A stretch of DNA of 64,000 nucleotides from an uncultured Sterolibacterium sp. (GTDB lineage Bacteria; Pseudomonadota; Gammaproteobacteria; Burkholderiales; Rhodocyclaceae), in assembly GCA_903904605.1 (NCBI GenBank), contig CAIVDC010000076.1:1-64000 (forward strand), in the 5' to 3' direction. Below the pieces are notes generated by a model, which had not been told where the DNA came from, did no database searches, and saw nothing but the letters and a program-made list of their open reading frames with translations. The position numbers were made by a program, and so were the translations under genes. How positions within the stretch are numbered: the stretch's first letter is position 1; each line of letters opens with the position of its first letter. Shown here in pieces: positions 18,757 through 32,330 of this stretch.

Positions 18757-20029
18757 AGCGCAGCGCCGGCGGGCTTCCGGCGGCGGCGCCCGCTCCGGAC
18801 TCTCGGACACCGCCCGTGGGACGACGCGGAAGCAGCCCGAACCCCTGGCTCAGAGTGTTCCTGCCCTTCGCCGTCGGTTACTTCCTGTCCTACCTGCTGC
18901 GCAACATCAATGCCGTGATAGCGCCGGAACTGACCCGCGAATTCGGCGTTTCGGCCGCCGGCCTCGGGCTGCTGACCAGTGCCTATCTCGTTGCTTTCGG
19001 CGCCTTTCAACTGCCGCTCGGCATCCTGCTCGACCGTTACGGTCCGCGCCGCGTCGAGTCGCTGCTGCTGCTGGTCGCCGCGAGCGGCGCTGCGCTGTTT
19101 GCGCTGGGCCAAAGTCTCCCGCAACTGGTCCTGGCCCGGGCGCTGATCGGACTGGGCGTTTCGGCCTGCCTGATGGCGTCGTTCAAGGCATTCTCCCAAT
19201 GGTTCCCGGTCGAGCGCCAAGCCTCGCTCAATTCCGCAATCATGGCCGCCGGGGGCCTGGGCGCCTTGACCGCCAGCGTGCCCTTCGGCTGGGTGCTGCC
19301 CCTGATCGGCTGGCGCAGCGCCTTTTTCGCCATAGCGGGACTCGGCACGCTGGCAGCCCTGCTGATCGCCACCATGCCCGACAAGCCGGTCGAGACCGGT
19401 CGTGAGAACCTCGCCGAACAGCTCCGTGGCCTGGCCCAGGTATTTTCCAGCCGGGTATTCTGGCGCTTCGCCCCGCAAACCGGCTTGATCGTCGGCGGCT
19501 TCATGGCCATCCAGGGGCTCTGGGCGGTGCCCTGGCTGATGAAGTTCAGCGGCTATTCGCGCGAGGTGTCGGCCGCCCATCTGTTCCTGACGAGCATCGG
19601 CACGCTGATCGGCTTTGTATCGATCGCCGCTTTCGTCACCCGACTCGCCGCGCGCGGAATCCATCCGGAGCGTCTCCTGATCGTCGGGATCGGCTGCGGG
19701 CTCCTGGTCAGTCTCTTGATCCTGGAGGACGCTGCGCCGACTCACCTCCTATGGTTCTGCATGGGCATCGCCTTCAGCGTCGGCAATCTGTCCTACGCCT
19801 TGCTCTCCCGACATTTTCCGCTGCGGCTTGTCGGGCGCGCCAACACCGCGCTCAATCTGCTGACCTTCGTCGGCGCTTTTTCGGTGCAGTGGGGGTTCGG
19901 CGCCGCGGTCGATGTCTTTTCCGCCTCGGGACTGTCGCCTCATGATGCCTTCCGGCGCAGCTTTGCGCTCTTGCTGGCGTTGCAGGCTGCCAGCTTCTCC
20001 TGGTTTCTGCTGGGCCGATCCTGGGCCCG

Positions 20030-20033
<4 letters not shown>
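18753..20033 (+). CDS. MFS transporter
   Basis: 12-TM-like; DRYGPRR loop motif; overlaps the ROK stop. Confidence 0.8.
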
Positions 20034-22018
<1,985 letters not shown>

Positions 22019-22115
22019 TCAGTGATCAGAGGGTTGCCGTAAACTCTTCAAGCCAACTTCGTCATTATCGGCTAATCCATTGCCGAGAAAGGGGATTGCG
22101 CCCTCGTTTTTCCCC

Positions 22116-22299
22116 TGTGGATAAATATGTGAACAATTTTCGGCAGAATCGCCGCCATCCGCCTCGCGCAAGGCATTCGGCCCAACCCTGTGATCGGCGA
22201 TATTGAAATCTCCATTTAATAACAATGGATTGAAATCGATTCTCGGCAGGGGCCCGGGTTTCCGAAGTTTTCCCCGGTCGAGCGTGTTTCTGTGCATAA
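22116..22299 (-). promoter_or_regulatory. DnaA-box-like cluster in hemE-priA intergenic region
   Basis: TGTGGATAA (22116-22124), TGTGAACAA (22128-22136), TGTGCATAA (22291-22299); complements TTATCCACA, TTGTTCACA, TTATGCACA, all same orientation. Confidence 0.4.
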
Positions 22300-22352
22300 G
22301 TCAACTGCAGCGCAGCATTGGGATGCCCGGCCGCGACCCGACGAAGCGGTCG

Positions 22353-23435
22353 CTAGGCAGGCCGTCCGCGCAGCTTCCGGCTATGTTCATGCACCGCATT
22401 GACCAGGGCCGTCACATGCTCCGGCGGCGTGAATTGGGAGATGCCGTGGCCGAGGTTGAACACGTGGCCGCCACCGGGACCGGCCGCATGGAAGTCGTCG
22501 AGCACGCGTCGCGCCTCTGCGGCCACCACCTCCGGCTTGGCGAACAGGGCAATCGGGTCGAGGTTTCCTTGCAAGGCCACACGGTCGGCTACGCGCCGGC
22601 GTGATTCGGCCAGGCTCGACGTCCAGTCGAGACCGACGCCATCGCAGCCGATGGCGGCGATGTCTTCCAGCCACTGGCCGCCGCCCTTGGTGAAGACGAT
22701 GCTCGGCACGATGTTGCCGTCGTGTTCCCGGGTCAATCCGGCGACGATGCGCGCGAGGTAGGCCAGGGAAAACTCCCGGTAAGCGCGGTGGGAAAGGGCG
22801 CCGCCCCAGGTATCGAAAATCATCACCGCCTGGACGCCGGATTCGATCTGCGCATTGAGATAACGGATCACCGATTGGCTGGTCACGTCGAGAATGTGGT
22901 GCAGCAGGTCGGGACGATCGTAGAGCATCGTTTTGACGCGGCGGAAGTCGTCGGAGGCGCCTCCCTCGATCATGTAGCAGGCAAGCGTGAACGGGCTGCC
23001 GGAAAAACCGATCAGCGGCACCGAATTGTCGAGTGCGCGGCGGATCTCGGTCACGGCATCCATGACATAGCGCAGATGATCGTAGGGATCGGGTGCCGCC
23101 AGGGCACGGATTTCCCACTCTTCGCGCAGCGGCCGCTCGAACTTCGGCCCTTCGCCTTCGGCGAAATACAGGCCAAGGCCCATCGCATCCGGCACGGTGA
23201 GAATGTCCGAAAACAGGATCGCCGCGTCGAGTTCGTAGCGCGCCAGGGGTTGCAGCGTCACTTCGCAGGCCAGGCTGGGATTCTTGCACAGGTCGAGGAA
23301 GCTGCCGGCCCGGCGCCGCGTCTCGCAGTATTCCGGCAGGTAGCGGCCAGCCTGGCGCATCAGCCAGACAGGGGTGTAATCGACCGGTTCGCGCAGCAGG
23401 GCGCGCAGGAAGGTGTCGTTTTTGGGACGGGTCAT
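22353..23435 (-). CDS. hemE: Uroporphyrinogen decarboxylase
   Basis: [36 protein letters not shown]. Confidence 0.96.
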   Translation of the reverse strand: MTRPKNDTFLRALLREPVDYTPVWLMRQAGRYLPEYCETRRRAGSFLDLCKNPSLACEVTLQPLARYELDAAILFSDILTVPDAMGLGLYFAEGEGPKFERPLREEWEIRALAAPDPYDHLRYVMDAVTEIRRALDNSVPLIGFSGSPFTLACYMIEGGASDDFRRVKTMLYDRPDLLHHILDVTSQSVIRYLNAQIESGVQAVMIFDTWGGALSHRAYREFSLAYLARIVAGLTREHDGNIVPSIVFTKGGGQWLEDIAAIGCDGVGLDWTSSLAESRRRVADRVALQGNLDPIALFAKPEVVAAEARRVLDDFHAAGPGGGHVFNLGHGISQFTPPEHVTALVNAVHEHSRKLRGRPA

Positions 23436-23515
23436 GGTCAGGTCCGCTGCAGGAAATGCCAGATTCTACCTCCTTACGCCGACCCGAAGCGCCGCTCCCG
23501 GGCCCGGGGAGGAGG

Positions 23516-24775
23516 TCAATCCTCCTCTTTCCGGGGCGTGCGCAGGCCGAGGTCCTTCAGCTTGCGGTAGAGGTGGGTGCGCTCGAGCCCGGTCTTTTCC
23601 GACAAACGGGTGATGTTGCCGCCCTCGGCCCGAAGATGGTGCTCGAAATACAGGCGCTCAAACACTTCGCGCGCCTCGCGCAGGGGCAGCGCCATCACAT
23701 CGTCGGTCAATCCCGCCATGGCGGCGGTTTCCACAGCGGCATTGGGAAAGAACAGACGCATCACGTCTTCGGCGGAGATTTCCTCCTCGAGCGCGGTGAG
23801 CGCCAGCGACTTGACGGCGCTCTTCAATTCGCCGTAGCCGCCGGGCCAGGCATACTGGCGCAAGGCATTCAGGGCACCGCTAGACAGGCGCCGCGGCGGG
23901 ATCTCGTCGGATTCGCTGTGGTGCGCGAGGAGATGGGTCGCGATCTCCGGTATCTCGTCACGCAGTTCAAGAAGCGTCGGCGCACCCAGCCAAACGTCGA
24001 ACAGTACCGCGAGCTGCGGCTCCTCCCAGCCTTGCGCCAACAGTGCCGCAGCATCGAGGGCGGTGGCCGCCGCCAGATGCAGGCCGTACTTCTCCAGGCG
24101 CTCGGCGGCAAACAGCAGGTTCTTTTGCTGCAGCCGGGTCAAGCGACCGATTTCCTCGGCATAGAGCACGCCGCCAGCCGCCGCCTGCAACACTTCCAGG
24201 GTCAGGGGGAGGCTGTCCAGGGACAGGTCGATCCACGCCTTGCCCGGTGACTGCAAGGTGCGAGCCGTCAATTCCACGATGCCCCCCGGGGCCGACTTGA
24301 TCATCACGATGCGGCTCTTGGCGGCCACCTGTTCGAGCCGCTTCCTCAGATCGCGCAGTGGCACCGAACGGGCGAAGGCCGCCAGGGAAAGACTGCTGGC
24401 AGCCGGCGCCGGCGGCTTGGCCAGGGCACGTTTGACCGCGGAGAGAAGTTTTTGCAAGGCGATGGGTTTCTCGAGGAAGTCCATCGCACCGATCTTGGTT
24501 GCCTCTACGGCGGTGTCGATGGTGCCGTGGCCGGACATCATGATGACCGGCATGGTGAGCTTGCCGCCCCCGACCCATTCCTTGAGCAGTGTGATGCCGT
24601 CGCTGTCCGGCATCCAGATATCGAGCAGCACCAGATCGGGACGCCCGGCCTCGCGGGCCGCGCGGGCCGCGGCGGCATTCTCGGCCAGGACCACGTCGTA
24701 ACCTTCGTCGCGCAGGATCTCCGAGAGCAGTTCCCGGATGCCTATTTCGTCGTCGACCACTAATATTTGGGACAT
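23516..24775 (-). CDS. ntrX: NtrX-like response regulator with degenerate AAA+ domain and Fis-type HTH
   Basis: Receiver MSQILVVDDE...LLDIWMPD; C-terminal EGGNITRLSEKTGLERTHLYRKLKDLG; central domain lacks Walker A and GAFTGA. Confidence 0.75.
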   Translation of the reverse strand: MSQILVVDDEIGIRELLSEILRDEGYDVVLAENAAAARAAREAGRPDLVLLDIWMPDSDGITLLKEWVGGGKLTMPVIMMSGHGTIDTAVEATKIGAMDFLEKPIALQKLLSAVKRALAKPPAPAASSLSLAAFARSVPLRDLRKRLEQVAAKSRIVMIKSAPGGIVELTARTLQSPGKAWIDLSLDSLPLTLEVLQAAAGGVLYAEEIGRLTRLQQKNLLFAAERLEKYGLHLAAATALDAAALLAQGWEEPQLAVLFDVWLGAPTLLELRDEIPEIATHLLAHHSESDEIPPRRLSSGALNALRQYAWPGGYGELKSAVKSLALTALEEEISAEDVMRLFFPNAAVETAAMAGLTDDVMALPLREAREVFERLYFEHHLRAEGGNITRLSEKTGLERTHLYRKLKDLGLRTPRKEED

Positions 24776-24782
24776 AGAATCG

Positions 24783-26918
24783 TCAAGGGCTAAGAGGGAA
24801 AAGGCGCTGCGCAGCGGGCGCAGGTGACATGACCGGCAGCCGGATCGTCACCTCGGAGCCGCTCGGCACTCGATTGGCGACATGAATGTCGCCGCGATGC
24901 TCGTCGATGATCTTCTTGACGATGGCCAGGCCAAGACCGGTGCCCTTGGCCTTGGTGGTGACGTAAGGCTCGAAGGCGTGCGCCAGGATCTGCGGAGGGA
25001 AGCCGGGGCCGTTATCGCGCAGCGAAAGCAGCACGAAATTTTCCTCGCGCCGCGTCGCAACGACGATCTGAGGCTGCGTCACATCGAGCAGGGCATCCGT
25101 CGCATTGGCCAGCAGATTGTGCAGCACCTGCCGCAACTGTGTCTCGTCGCCGGCGACGGTCGGCAGACGCGGTTCGAGCTCAGCGACGACCCTGACCTGC
25201 GAGGTCTCGTAGAGGACCAGCACGTCCTTCACCAGGGCATTGAGGTCGAGCGCCTGCAGTTGCGGCGGTGGCGAGCGCGCGTAGTCGCGGAAGTTATTCA
25301 CCATGTTCTTCATCGCCTCGACCTGATTGACGATGGTTTTCGTCGCGCGCAAGAGAAACTCTCTTGCCGCCGGGTCGAGTTTGTCGGCCAGCTTTTGCTG
25401 CAAGCGCTCGGCGGAAAGCTGGATCGGCGTCAGCGGATTCTTGATCTCGTGGGCAAGACGCCGCGCAACCTCGCCCCAGGCAGCGGAGCGCTGCGCTGCG
25501 ATGAGCGAGGTGATGTCATCGAAAACCACCACGAGTCCGCCGCCGGCCGCCGGCAGGGTCGAGCCGCGCAACAGCAATACCTGGGGCGCGGCGCCGGCCC
25601 GATCGATTTCGACCTGCTGCTGCCATTCGCCGGTACGTTCGAATCCTTCGCGGATCGCCGCCTTGAGCGCATCGTGGCCGGGCCACAGTGCCAGCGATCG
25701 CCCGGCGACCGCCGTGAGATCCTCGCCGAGGATGGCGTAGGCGCCACGATTGGCGGCGCGCAGCAAAAAGTCCCGGTCGAAGGCCAGCACGCCCGCGGAA
25801 AGATTGGCCAGCACGCTTTCAAGGTAGGCGCGCGCCGCTTCCAGTTCGGCGCGATGCCGCTCCGCCTCGCGTCGCGCATCGTCCAGCTGGCGTGTCATCC
25901 GGTTGAACGATTGTGTCAGCACGCCCAGTTCATCGCGCCGCTCCAGTTCGGCGCGCGGAGAAAAGTCGCCTGCGGCCACGGCGCGGGTGCCCTCGGCCAG
26001 GATCAGCAGCGGCTCCGCCAGCCGCCGCGCCAGGTAGAAAGCCAGGGCGATTGCCGCAAACAGCGCCAGAAGCAGCGTCAGGGTCAAGGTCAGCGTGTAG
26101 ATGCGCTTGAGTCCTTGCCGGCCAAGCGACAACTCCTGATAGTCGCGATAGGCGGCCTCCACGCTCTCGGCACTCCTGGCAACGGCAGGCGACACCCCCT
26201 GGGTCAGTTGCAGCACGCGGGTCTCGACCGACAAGGCGCCGCCGGTTACCGGCACCAGCACGCGCAGGGTCAGGCCGGTCGTGGCATCGCCCTCGATCAG
26301 GGAAAGTCCCCGACCCAGGCGCGCCTGACGCAATTGCATGGCGCTGGGCATGTCCGGCAACAACAAGGCAATTTCGCCGGAACTGCTGGCCAGCACCTGT
26401 CCGCTGGCAGACAGCAGCGTCGCCGTCTGCGCGCCCGCCTGCTCGCGCAGGCGGTTGAGCTGGGTCGGGCGGGCCGGGCCGGGATCGCCAAGGTCGAGCG
26501 CCATGCTGCGCGCCTTCTCCGCGAGATCGGCAAGCTGGCTGTCCAGCACGCCGCGGCCAAGCTCCAGGCCGCCTTCGAGCGCGGATTCGACGCGCACGTC
26601 AAACCATGACTCGATGCTGTTCATGGCGAACTGCAGCGAAACGCCGTAGACCAGAGCACCGGGCAACACCGCCATCAGCGCCAGCATCAGGAGCAGACGC
26701 GACTTCAAGCGCGAGCCGAAAACGCCCTGCCGGTATTCGCGCCATAGCGTGGTCAACTGCACCATCACCAGCGCCAGCAGGGCGAGCGCGACCACGGCAT
26801 TAAGGCCGAGGAGCAGTGGATAGTGGCGCGCGAACAGCGCGGTATTGGCGCTGGCCGACGCCAGCAGGAAGAGCAGGATCGCAGCGACCGCTGCGGCGAT
26901 GATGGCCAAGACTCTCAT
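24783..26918 (-). CDS. ntrY: NtrY-like sensor histidine kinase
   Basis: TM region, HAMP, PAS, RLAHEIKNPLTPIQLSAERL H-box, HATPase. Confidence 0.85.
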   Translation of the reverse strand: MRVLAIIAAAVAAILLFLLASASANTALFARHYPLLLGLNAVVALALLALVMVQLTTLWREYRQGVFGSRLKSRLLLMLALMAVLPGALVYGVSLQFAMNSIESWFDVRVESALEGGLELGRGVLDSQLADLAEKARSMALDLGDPGPARPTQLNRLREQAGAQTATLLSASGQVLASSSGEIALLLPDMPSAMQLRQARLGRGLSLIEGDATTGLTLRVLVPVTGGALSVETRVLQLTQGVSPAVARSAESVEAAYRDYQELSLGRQGLKRIYTLTLTLTLLLALFAAIALAFYLARRLAEPLLILAEGTRAVAAGDFSPRAELERRDELGVLTQSFNRMTRQLDDARREAERHRAELEAARAYLESVLANLSAGVLAFDRDFLLRAANRGAYAILGEDLTAVAGRSLALWPGHDALKAAIREGFERTGEWQQQVEIDRAGAAPQVLLLRGSTLPAAGGGLVVVFDDITSLIAAQRSAAWGEVARRLAHEIKNPLTPIQLSAERLQQKLADKLDPAAREFLLRATKTIVNQVEAMKNMVNNFRDYARSPPPQLQALDLNALVKDVLVLYETSQVRVVAELEPRLPTVAGDETQLRQVLHNLLANATDALLDVTQPQIVVATRREENFVLLSLRDNGPGFPPQILAHAFEPYVTTKAKGTGLGLAIVKKIIDEHRGDIHVANRVPSGSEVTIRLPVMSPAPAAQRLFPLSP

Positions 26919-27493
26919 TTCGCCGTGTGCTCAGCCGCCGGCGTGCGCGGCATGAATTGCCAGCGCAGTGTTATTGCTTCGACTTGCCAGTCCCGGTTGG
27001 CGATCGCGTCGACCTGGAACGGCTTGGGCAACTGCTGCCGGTCGAGCGCCAGACGAAGCGCCGCCTGATAGACTTCGCCGGCCTTGACCGAGCTCTTGTC
27101 GACGACCGGCAGGGCGGCAACCCGCGACATCATGCGCAACGCTTCTTCCAGCGTGGAAAAGCTCTGATACAGCCCGCCTCTGGAAAGCCGGTACTGGCGC
27201 GTCAGGGCGGCGTAGGAAAGGCGATAGTTGATCGTAGTCCCGGCGATATGCTCATTGGCCCAATACCAGCGATTTCGCGTCAGGTCGAACTCCAGAATGA
27301 AATAAAGCGGCACGCCGCGCGAGACCGCCTCCTCAAGATGGGCGCCGAGGTCGATCCGGAATTCGGCGGAAAGCAGATAGCTCTCGTCGCCGGCCGTCAG
27401 TTCGGCGCTGACCGGCTCGATCATGCCGGCCCTAGCCAGACCGGAACAGCCGAGCACGAGCAGCAGCAGCCAGCGCATCAGGCGGGCTTGCAT
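26915..27493 (-). CDS. DUF4390 protein (secreted/membrane)
   Basis: MQARLMRWLLLLVLGCSGLARAG signal; located between rsmB and ntrY as commonly seen in Betaproteobacteria. Confidence 0.75.
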   Translation of the reverse strand: MQARLMRWLLLLVLGCSGLARAGMIEPVSAELTAGDESYLLSAEFRIDLGAHLEEAVSRGVPLYFILEFDLTRNRWYWANEHIAGTTINYRLSYAALTRQYRLSRGGLYQSFSTLEEALRMMSRVAALPVVDKSSVKAGEVYQAALRLALDRQQLPKPFQVDAIANRDWQVEAITLRWQFMPRTPAAEHTAK

Positions 27494-27497
27494 GGCC

Positions 27498-28829
27498 TTA
27501 CCCGAGCTTTTGCAATAAGGCATAGTAGAAGCCGTCATGTTCCGCCTGCGGCGTGAGTTGCCAGCCGGGTTGCCGAGTTGCCGCCCCCCCGGCGCCGGTC
27601 GGCGCGAGCCGCGCATCGGCATGCCGCGCCGCGAAGGCGGCGACCTGCAAGGCATTTTCCTGCGGAAACAGCGAACAGGTGCAATAAAGCATTCTGCCAC
27701 CGGGCGCGAGGACGCGCCACAGCGCATCGAGGATCTGCGCCTGGCTGCGAGCGAAGCCGGCGAGGTCGGTTTCGCGCCGCAGCCACTTGATGTCGGGATG
27801 CCGACGGACCACTCCGGAGGCCGAACAGGGAACATCGGCAAGAATGCGCTCGAACGGCCGGCCGTCCCACCACGCTTCGAGCTTGCGGCAATCTGCCGCC
27901 CGCACCTCGGCGCGCAGGCCGAGGCGCCGGAGATTTTCGGGGATTCGCGCCGCGCGGACGGCATCGGCATCCAGTGCCAGCAAGTCGACATCGGCCAACT
28001 CGAGAAGATGGGCGCTCTTGCCGCCGGGCGCGGCGCAGGCATCGAGCACGCGCATGCCGTCCCGAACTTCGAGCAGGGGCGCCGCCCGCTGGGCCCCCCA
28101 GTCCTGAACCGAAAGCAGCCCTTCGACGAACCCGGGAAGCCGCTCCACCGGCAGCGGCCGCTCGACCAGGATCGCCGTCTCGTCGAGCGCGCGCGCAGCG
28201 ATGCCCAGATCGCGAAAGCCGGCGAGGCAGGCGGCTGCGTCGCTGCGCCGTCGATTGACGCGCAGCGTCAAGGGAGGCCGGGCGTTGCCGGCGGCGAGGA
28301 TTTCTTCCCAGTCGGACGGGTAGTTTTCGCGCAGAGTCCCGATCCACCAGGCCGGATGCTGATAGCGGGCGGTCGGGTCGGAATCGGCCGCAGCCTCCAG
28401 CACCGCGCGCTGGCGCAGGTAATTGCGCAGCAGGGCATTGCTCAACGCCTTGAAATTGCCGCGCCCGATGGTGGCGGCGGCAGCGACCGCCTGATCGACG
28501 GTGGTGTGGGCGTCCTCGGGCCGGACGGCGAGCCGGTACAGTGCCGCCAGCAGCAAGGCGCGCAGGCGCGGATCCTTGAGCGGCTCACGCAGCAGCCGGT
28601 TGAGCAGAAAGTCTCCCCGTCCGTAACGGCGCAGCGCGCCGTAGGCGAGGTCCTGCACCGCGCCACGGCTCGCCGCGGCCAGCCCGGGATGGGTGCGCCA
28701 ACAGGCCGCCAGCGTTGCATCCAGATTGCGGCCGGCAAATACGGCGGCGACCGCCGTGGCGGCAAGGTCGAGCGCGTAGGCGAGGGATTCGGGAGAAATG
28801 GGTTCGGCTGGCATCGGGTTCGGCGCCAT
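27498..28829 (-). CDS. rsmB: 16S rRNA (cytosine-967-C5)-methyltransferase
   Basis: NusB-like N-terminal domain, VLDACAAPGGK, ILADVPCSASG. Confidence 0.93.
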   Translation of the reverse strand: MAPNPMPAEPISPESLAYALDLAATAVAAVFAGRNLDATLAACWRTHPGLAAASRGAVQDLAYGALRRYGRGDFLLNRLLREPLKDPRLRALLLAALYRLAVRPEDAHTTVDQAVAAAATIGRGNFKALSNALLRNYLRQRAVLEAAADSDPTARYQHPAWWIGTLRENYPSDWEEILAAGNARPPLTLRVNRRRSDAAACLAGFRDLGIAARALDETAILVERPLPVERLPGFVEGLLSVQDWGAQRAAPLLEVRDGMRVLDACAAPGGKSAHLLELADVDLLALDADAVRAARIPENLRRLGLRAEVRAADCRKLEAWWDGRPFERILADVPCSASGVVRRHPDIKWLRRETDLAGFARSQAQILDALWRVLAPGGRMLYCTCSLFPQENALQVAAFAARHADARLAPTGAGGAATRQPGWQLTPQAEHDGFYYALLQKLG

Positions 28830-28871
28830 CGTAGCAGACAGCGCCGGACCGGGGGCGGAAGCCTGCGCGCC

Positions 28872-29711
28872 CTAGCGCATTGCGCGCAGGCGGGCGATGC
28901 GTTCCTCGATCGCCGGGTGGGTGGAAAACAGTCCGGCGATGCCTCCGCCCGAAAGCGGATTGACGATCATCATCTGCGCCGTCTCCGGATGCGCCTCGGC
29001 TGCGGCCATGGGCGTGCCGCGAGCATAGGCGTCCATCCTCGCCAGGGCATCGGCAAGCGCTCCCGGGTCGCCTGAAATCGCCGCGCCGCCCCGGTCCGCT
29101 TCGAACTCGCGCGCGCGCGAGATGGCCATCTGGATCAGGCCGGCGGCCAGCGGCGCGAGAACGGCGACGAGTATCGCTGCGACGGGATTGTGCCGGCCTT
29201 CGGAATCTCGACCGCCGAAAAACACGGCAAAGTTGGCCAGGGCGGCGATGGCGCCGGCCATGGTGGCGGAAATCGTCGAGATCAGAATATCGCGATGTTG
29301 GACGTGGGCGAGTTCGTGCGCCATCACGCCGGAGAGTTCGCGCGCCGACAGGAGTCGAAGGATGCCGGTCGTCGCCGCGACCGCCGCATGTTCGGGGTTC
29401 CGTCCGGTCGCAAAGGCGTTCGGTTGAGCCTCGTCGATGATATAGACGCGCGGCATCGGCAGGCCGGCACGGCCGGCCAGGTCGGCAACAATCCGGTAGA
29501 GGTAGGGGGAGGACGCCTCGTCCACTTCCTGCGCGTCGTACATCTTCAGCACCATCCGGTCCGAAAACCAGTAGGAGAAAATGTTCATCGCGCCGCCCAG
29601 GACGAGCGCCAGCAACATGCCCTGGCTACCGCCGAGCATGCCGCCGAGGGCGCCGAACAGCGCCATGATCGCGGCCATCAGGATGCCTGTCTTGAGCCAG
29701 TTGCCGAGCAT
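28872..29711 (-). CDS. htpX: Membrane metalloprotease
   Basis: [13 protein letters not shown] zinc motif, [24 protein letters not shown]. Confidence 0.93.
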   Translation of the reverse strand: MLGNWLKTGILMAAIMALFGALGGMLGGSQGMLLALVLGGAMNIFSYWFSDRMVLKMYDAQEVDEASSPYLYRIVADLAGRAGLPMPRVYIIDEAQPNAFATGRNPEHAAVAATTGILRLLSARELSGVMAHELAHVQHRDILISTISATMAGAIAALANFAVFFGGRDSEGRHNPVAAILVAVLAPLAAGLIQMAISRAREFEADRGGAAISGDPGALADALARMDAYARGTPMAAAEAHPETAQMMIVNPLSGGGIAGLFSTHPAIEERIARLRAMR

Positions 29712-29767
29712 CTCGGATTCTCCTCGAAAGCGTATTCCGCTAGGAGATTGCGCCGGAGGGGAGAAAT

Positions 29768-30694
29768 TCAATCCCGAAGAGAAAATTCGTCGCCGGGCCC
29801 AAGGCTGAAGCCGCGCAGGAACTCGTCGGCGCTCAAGCGCCTGCTTCCGGGCTTCTGCAATTCGACGAGGCGGAGAGCCCCTTCGCCGCAGGCAACGACG
29901 ATGCCGCTCGGGTCAGCCGAGAGCACCTTGCCCGGCCTGCCGCAGCCCGCAGTCGCTTCTGCCCGCCAGATCTTGAGAAGTGCGGCACGGATCGCCGCCG
30001 TCGCCACCGGAAACGGATTGAAGGCGCGCACCTGGCGCTCCAGTTCCGGCGCCGGCCTCTTCCAGTCGAGCATCGCCTCGGCCCGGTCGATCTTGGCGGC
30101 GTAGGTCGCGCCCTCGTCCGGCTGGGCGACCGGCGGCAAGTCGTCCAGCCGCCCCAGCGCCTCGACGATCAGCTCGGCGCCGAGTCCGGCGAGCTTGTCA
30201 TGAAGCGTGGCGGCAGTATCGGCCGGGGCGATTGCGATCGCCCGCTGCAACAGCATCGCTCCGGTGTCGAGTCCCGCCTCCATCTTCATGATGGTGACTC
30301 CCGTCTGCCGGTCGCCGGCCAATATCGCCCGCTGAATCGGGGCGGCACCGCGCCAGCGTGGCAGCAGCGAGGCGTGGATATTGATGCAGCCCAAGCGCGG
30401 CAGGTCGAGGACCGCCTGGGGCAGAATCAGGCCATAGGCCGCCACCACCATGACCTCGGCCGCCGCCGCGCGTATCGCTTCATGGCTGGCGGCTTCCTTC
30501 AGTCCCGCCGGTTGATAGAGCGGCAGGCCGTGGCTTTCGGCGAGTTGCTTCACGGCGCTGGCGTGGAGCTTCATGCCGCGGCCGGACGGCCGGTCGGGCT
30601 GGGTGAGGACAAAGGCTACGTGGTGCCCGGCGGCAAGAATGGCAGCGAGCGCTGTTGCGGCAAACGCCGGCGTGCCGGCGAAGATGATTTTCAA
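29768..30694 (-). CDS. fmt: Methionyl-tRNA formyltransferase (TTG start)
   Basis: [30 protein letters not shown]; 4-nt overlap with def. Confidence 0.94.
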   Translation of the reverse strand: MKIIFAGTPAFAATALAAILAAGHHVAFVLTQPDRPSGRGMKLHASAVKQLAESHGLPLYQPAGLKEAASHEAIRAAAAEVMVVAAYGLILPQAVLDLPRLGCINIHASLLPRWRGAAPIQRAILAGDRQTGVTIMKMEAGLDTGAMLLQRAIAIAPADTAATLHDKLAGLGAELIVEALGRLDDLPPVAQPDEGATYAAKIDRAEAMLDWKRPAPELERQVRAFNPFPVATAAIRAALLKIWRAEATAGCGRPGKVLSADPSGIVVACGEGALRLVELQKPGSRRLSADEFLRGFSLGPGDEFSLRD

Positions 30695-31197
30695 GCGGTG
30701 ACCCGGGCGTGGTGCTTGATAAACTTGCTTTTGATCCGCGTCTGCTTCAGGCGGGAAAGGTATTCGACGAATACCTTTCCCTGGAGGTGGTCCATCTCGT
30801 GCTGGATGCACACCGCCAACATGCCGTCGGCCTCCAGTTCGAAAGGCTGGCCATCGAGGCCTAGGGCGCGCACTCTGATCGAAGCGCTCCGCGTCACATA
30901 ATCATAAACTCCCGGCACGGACAGGCAACCTTCCTCGCCCTCGCATTCACCATCGCGTGCCAGGATCTCGGGGTTGATGAAGACCTGGAGCCGGCTCTTG
31001 TCCTCGGAGACATCGATGACGATCAACTGGCGATGCACGTCGACCTGCGTTGCGGCCAGTCCCACGCCGGGCGCGGCATACATCGTTTCGGCCATGTCGG
31101 CGGCAAGTTGCCGGATCGAGGCATCAACGCGTTCCACCGGGGCCGCCTTCTTGTGCAGGCGTTGATCGGGGTAGATCAGGATCGGCAATAGGGCCAT
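30691..31197 (-). CDS. def: Peptide deformylase
   Basis: [25 protein letters not shown]. Confidence 0.95.
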   Translation of the reverse strand: MALLPILIYPDQRLHKKAAPVERVDASIRQLAADMAETMYAAPGVGLAATQVDVHRQLIVIDVSEDKSRLQVFINPEILARDGECEGEEGCLSVPGVYDYVTRSASIRVRALGLDGQPFELEADGMLAVCIQHEMDHLQGKVFVEYLSRLKQTRIKSKFIKHHARVTA

Positions 31198-31276
31198 AGG
31201 CTGGGAGTTGCTGGATTGGGTAATTACATGCAGAATCGGACGCCATCGGAATGCGCATGAACGGCGAGGTGCCACA

Positions 31277-32317
31277 ATGATTCGTATTATATCCGCGCTG
31301 CTCCTGATTTTTTCAAGCCTGATGATGTCGAGCCGGCCGTCATGGGCCGAGCAGGCACAAGCTCTGGAACTGGCCGACGGCGCGCCGGCGCGCCATGTCG
31401 TCGTGCCCGGCGACACGCTGTGGGGCATCGCCGCGACCTTCCTCAAGGAACCTTATCGGTGGCCGGAGATCTGGCGCCTCAATCAGGAAGACATCAAGAA
31501 CCCCCACCTCATCTATCCCGGCCAGGTGGTCATTCTCGATACCAGCGGCGACCGGCCGCAACTGAGGATCGCCGAATCCGAGGCGTTCAAGCTGGAACCC
31601 CGCGCCTACGCCACGGAAAACAGGGTGGCCATCCCCAGCATCCCGCAGCAGGTGATCGAACCGTTCCTTACGCAGTCGCTGGTCGTGGACGCCCATGCGC
31701 TGGAACATGCTCCGCGCATCGTCGCTACCCAGGAAGACCGCGTCTATCTGAGCGCCGGCGATCAGGCCTACGTCACCGGGGTAAAGGAAAAGACCAAGCT
31801 CTGGCAGATCTATCGGCCCGGCAAGGCGCTGATCGATCCCGAGAGCCGTGAGACGCTCGGTTTCGAAGCCAAGTCGCTGGGCAGCGCGCGACTGGTGGGC
31901 GAGGGTGAACCGGCCAGTTTCCAGATCGTCACTGCGAGCGAGGAGATAGGCCGTGGCGACCGCCTGTTGCCGGCAACGCCGCCCGGTCTCATCGACTATG
32001 CGCCCCATGCGCCGGCGCGGGAAGTGTCGGGCCGCATCATCTCGGTCTTCGGCGGCATCGGCGAAGGCGGCCGGAATTCGATCGTCACCCTGTCGCGCGG
32101 GCAAAGGGACGGGCTGGAGCTCGGCCACGTCCTGGCGATCTACCGCAAAGGCCGGGTGGTCGTCGATCGCTTCGAAGGCAAGGAGTCCACCTACATACTG
32201 CCCGACGAGCGTTCCGGCCTGCTCTTCGTGTTCCGAGTCTTCGACCGCGTCTCCTATGCGCTGGTCATGAACGTCACGCGCCCGGTGGTGACCGGCGACC
32301 TGGTTCGGACTCCTTGA
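31277..32317 (+). CDS. LysM-domain secreted protein
   Basis: Signal peptide, [30 protein letters not shown] LysM. Confidence 0.88.
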   Translation: MIRIISALLLIFSSLMMSSRPSWAEQAQALELADGAPARHVVVPGDTLWGIAATFLKEPYRWPEIWRLNQEDIKNPHLIYPGQVVILDTSGDRPQLRIAESEAFKLEPRAYATENRVAIPSIPQQVIEPFLTQSLVVDAHALEHAPRIVATQEDRVYLSAGDQAYVTGVKEKTKLWQIYRPGKALIDPESRETLGFEAKSLGSARLVGEGEPASFQIVTASEEIGRGDRLLPATPPGLIDYAPHAPAREVSGRIISVFGGIGEGGRNSIVTLSRGQRDGLELGHVLAIYRKGRVVVDRFEGKESTYILPDERSGLLFVFRVFDRVSYALVMNVTRPVVTGDLVRTP

Positions 32318-32330
32318 GGGCGCCGGCGCC

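Noticed and set aside
24882-26609. 575-aa plus-strand ORF opposite the NtrY-like kinase
   Set aside because: Antisense shadow; the kinase is unambiguous.
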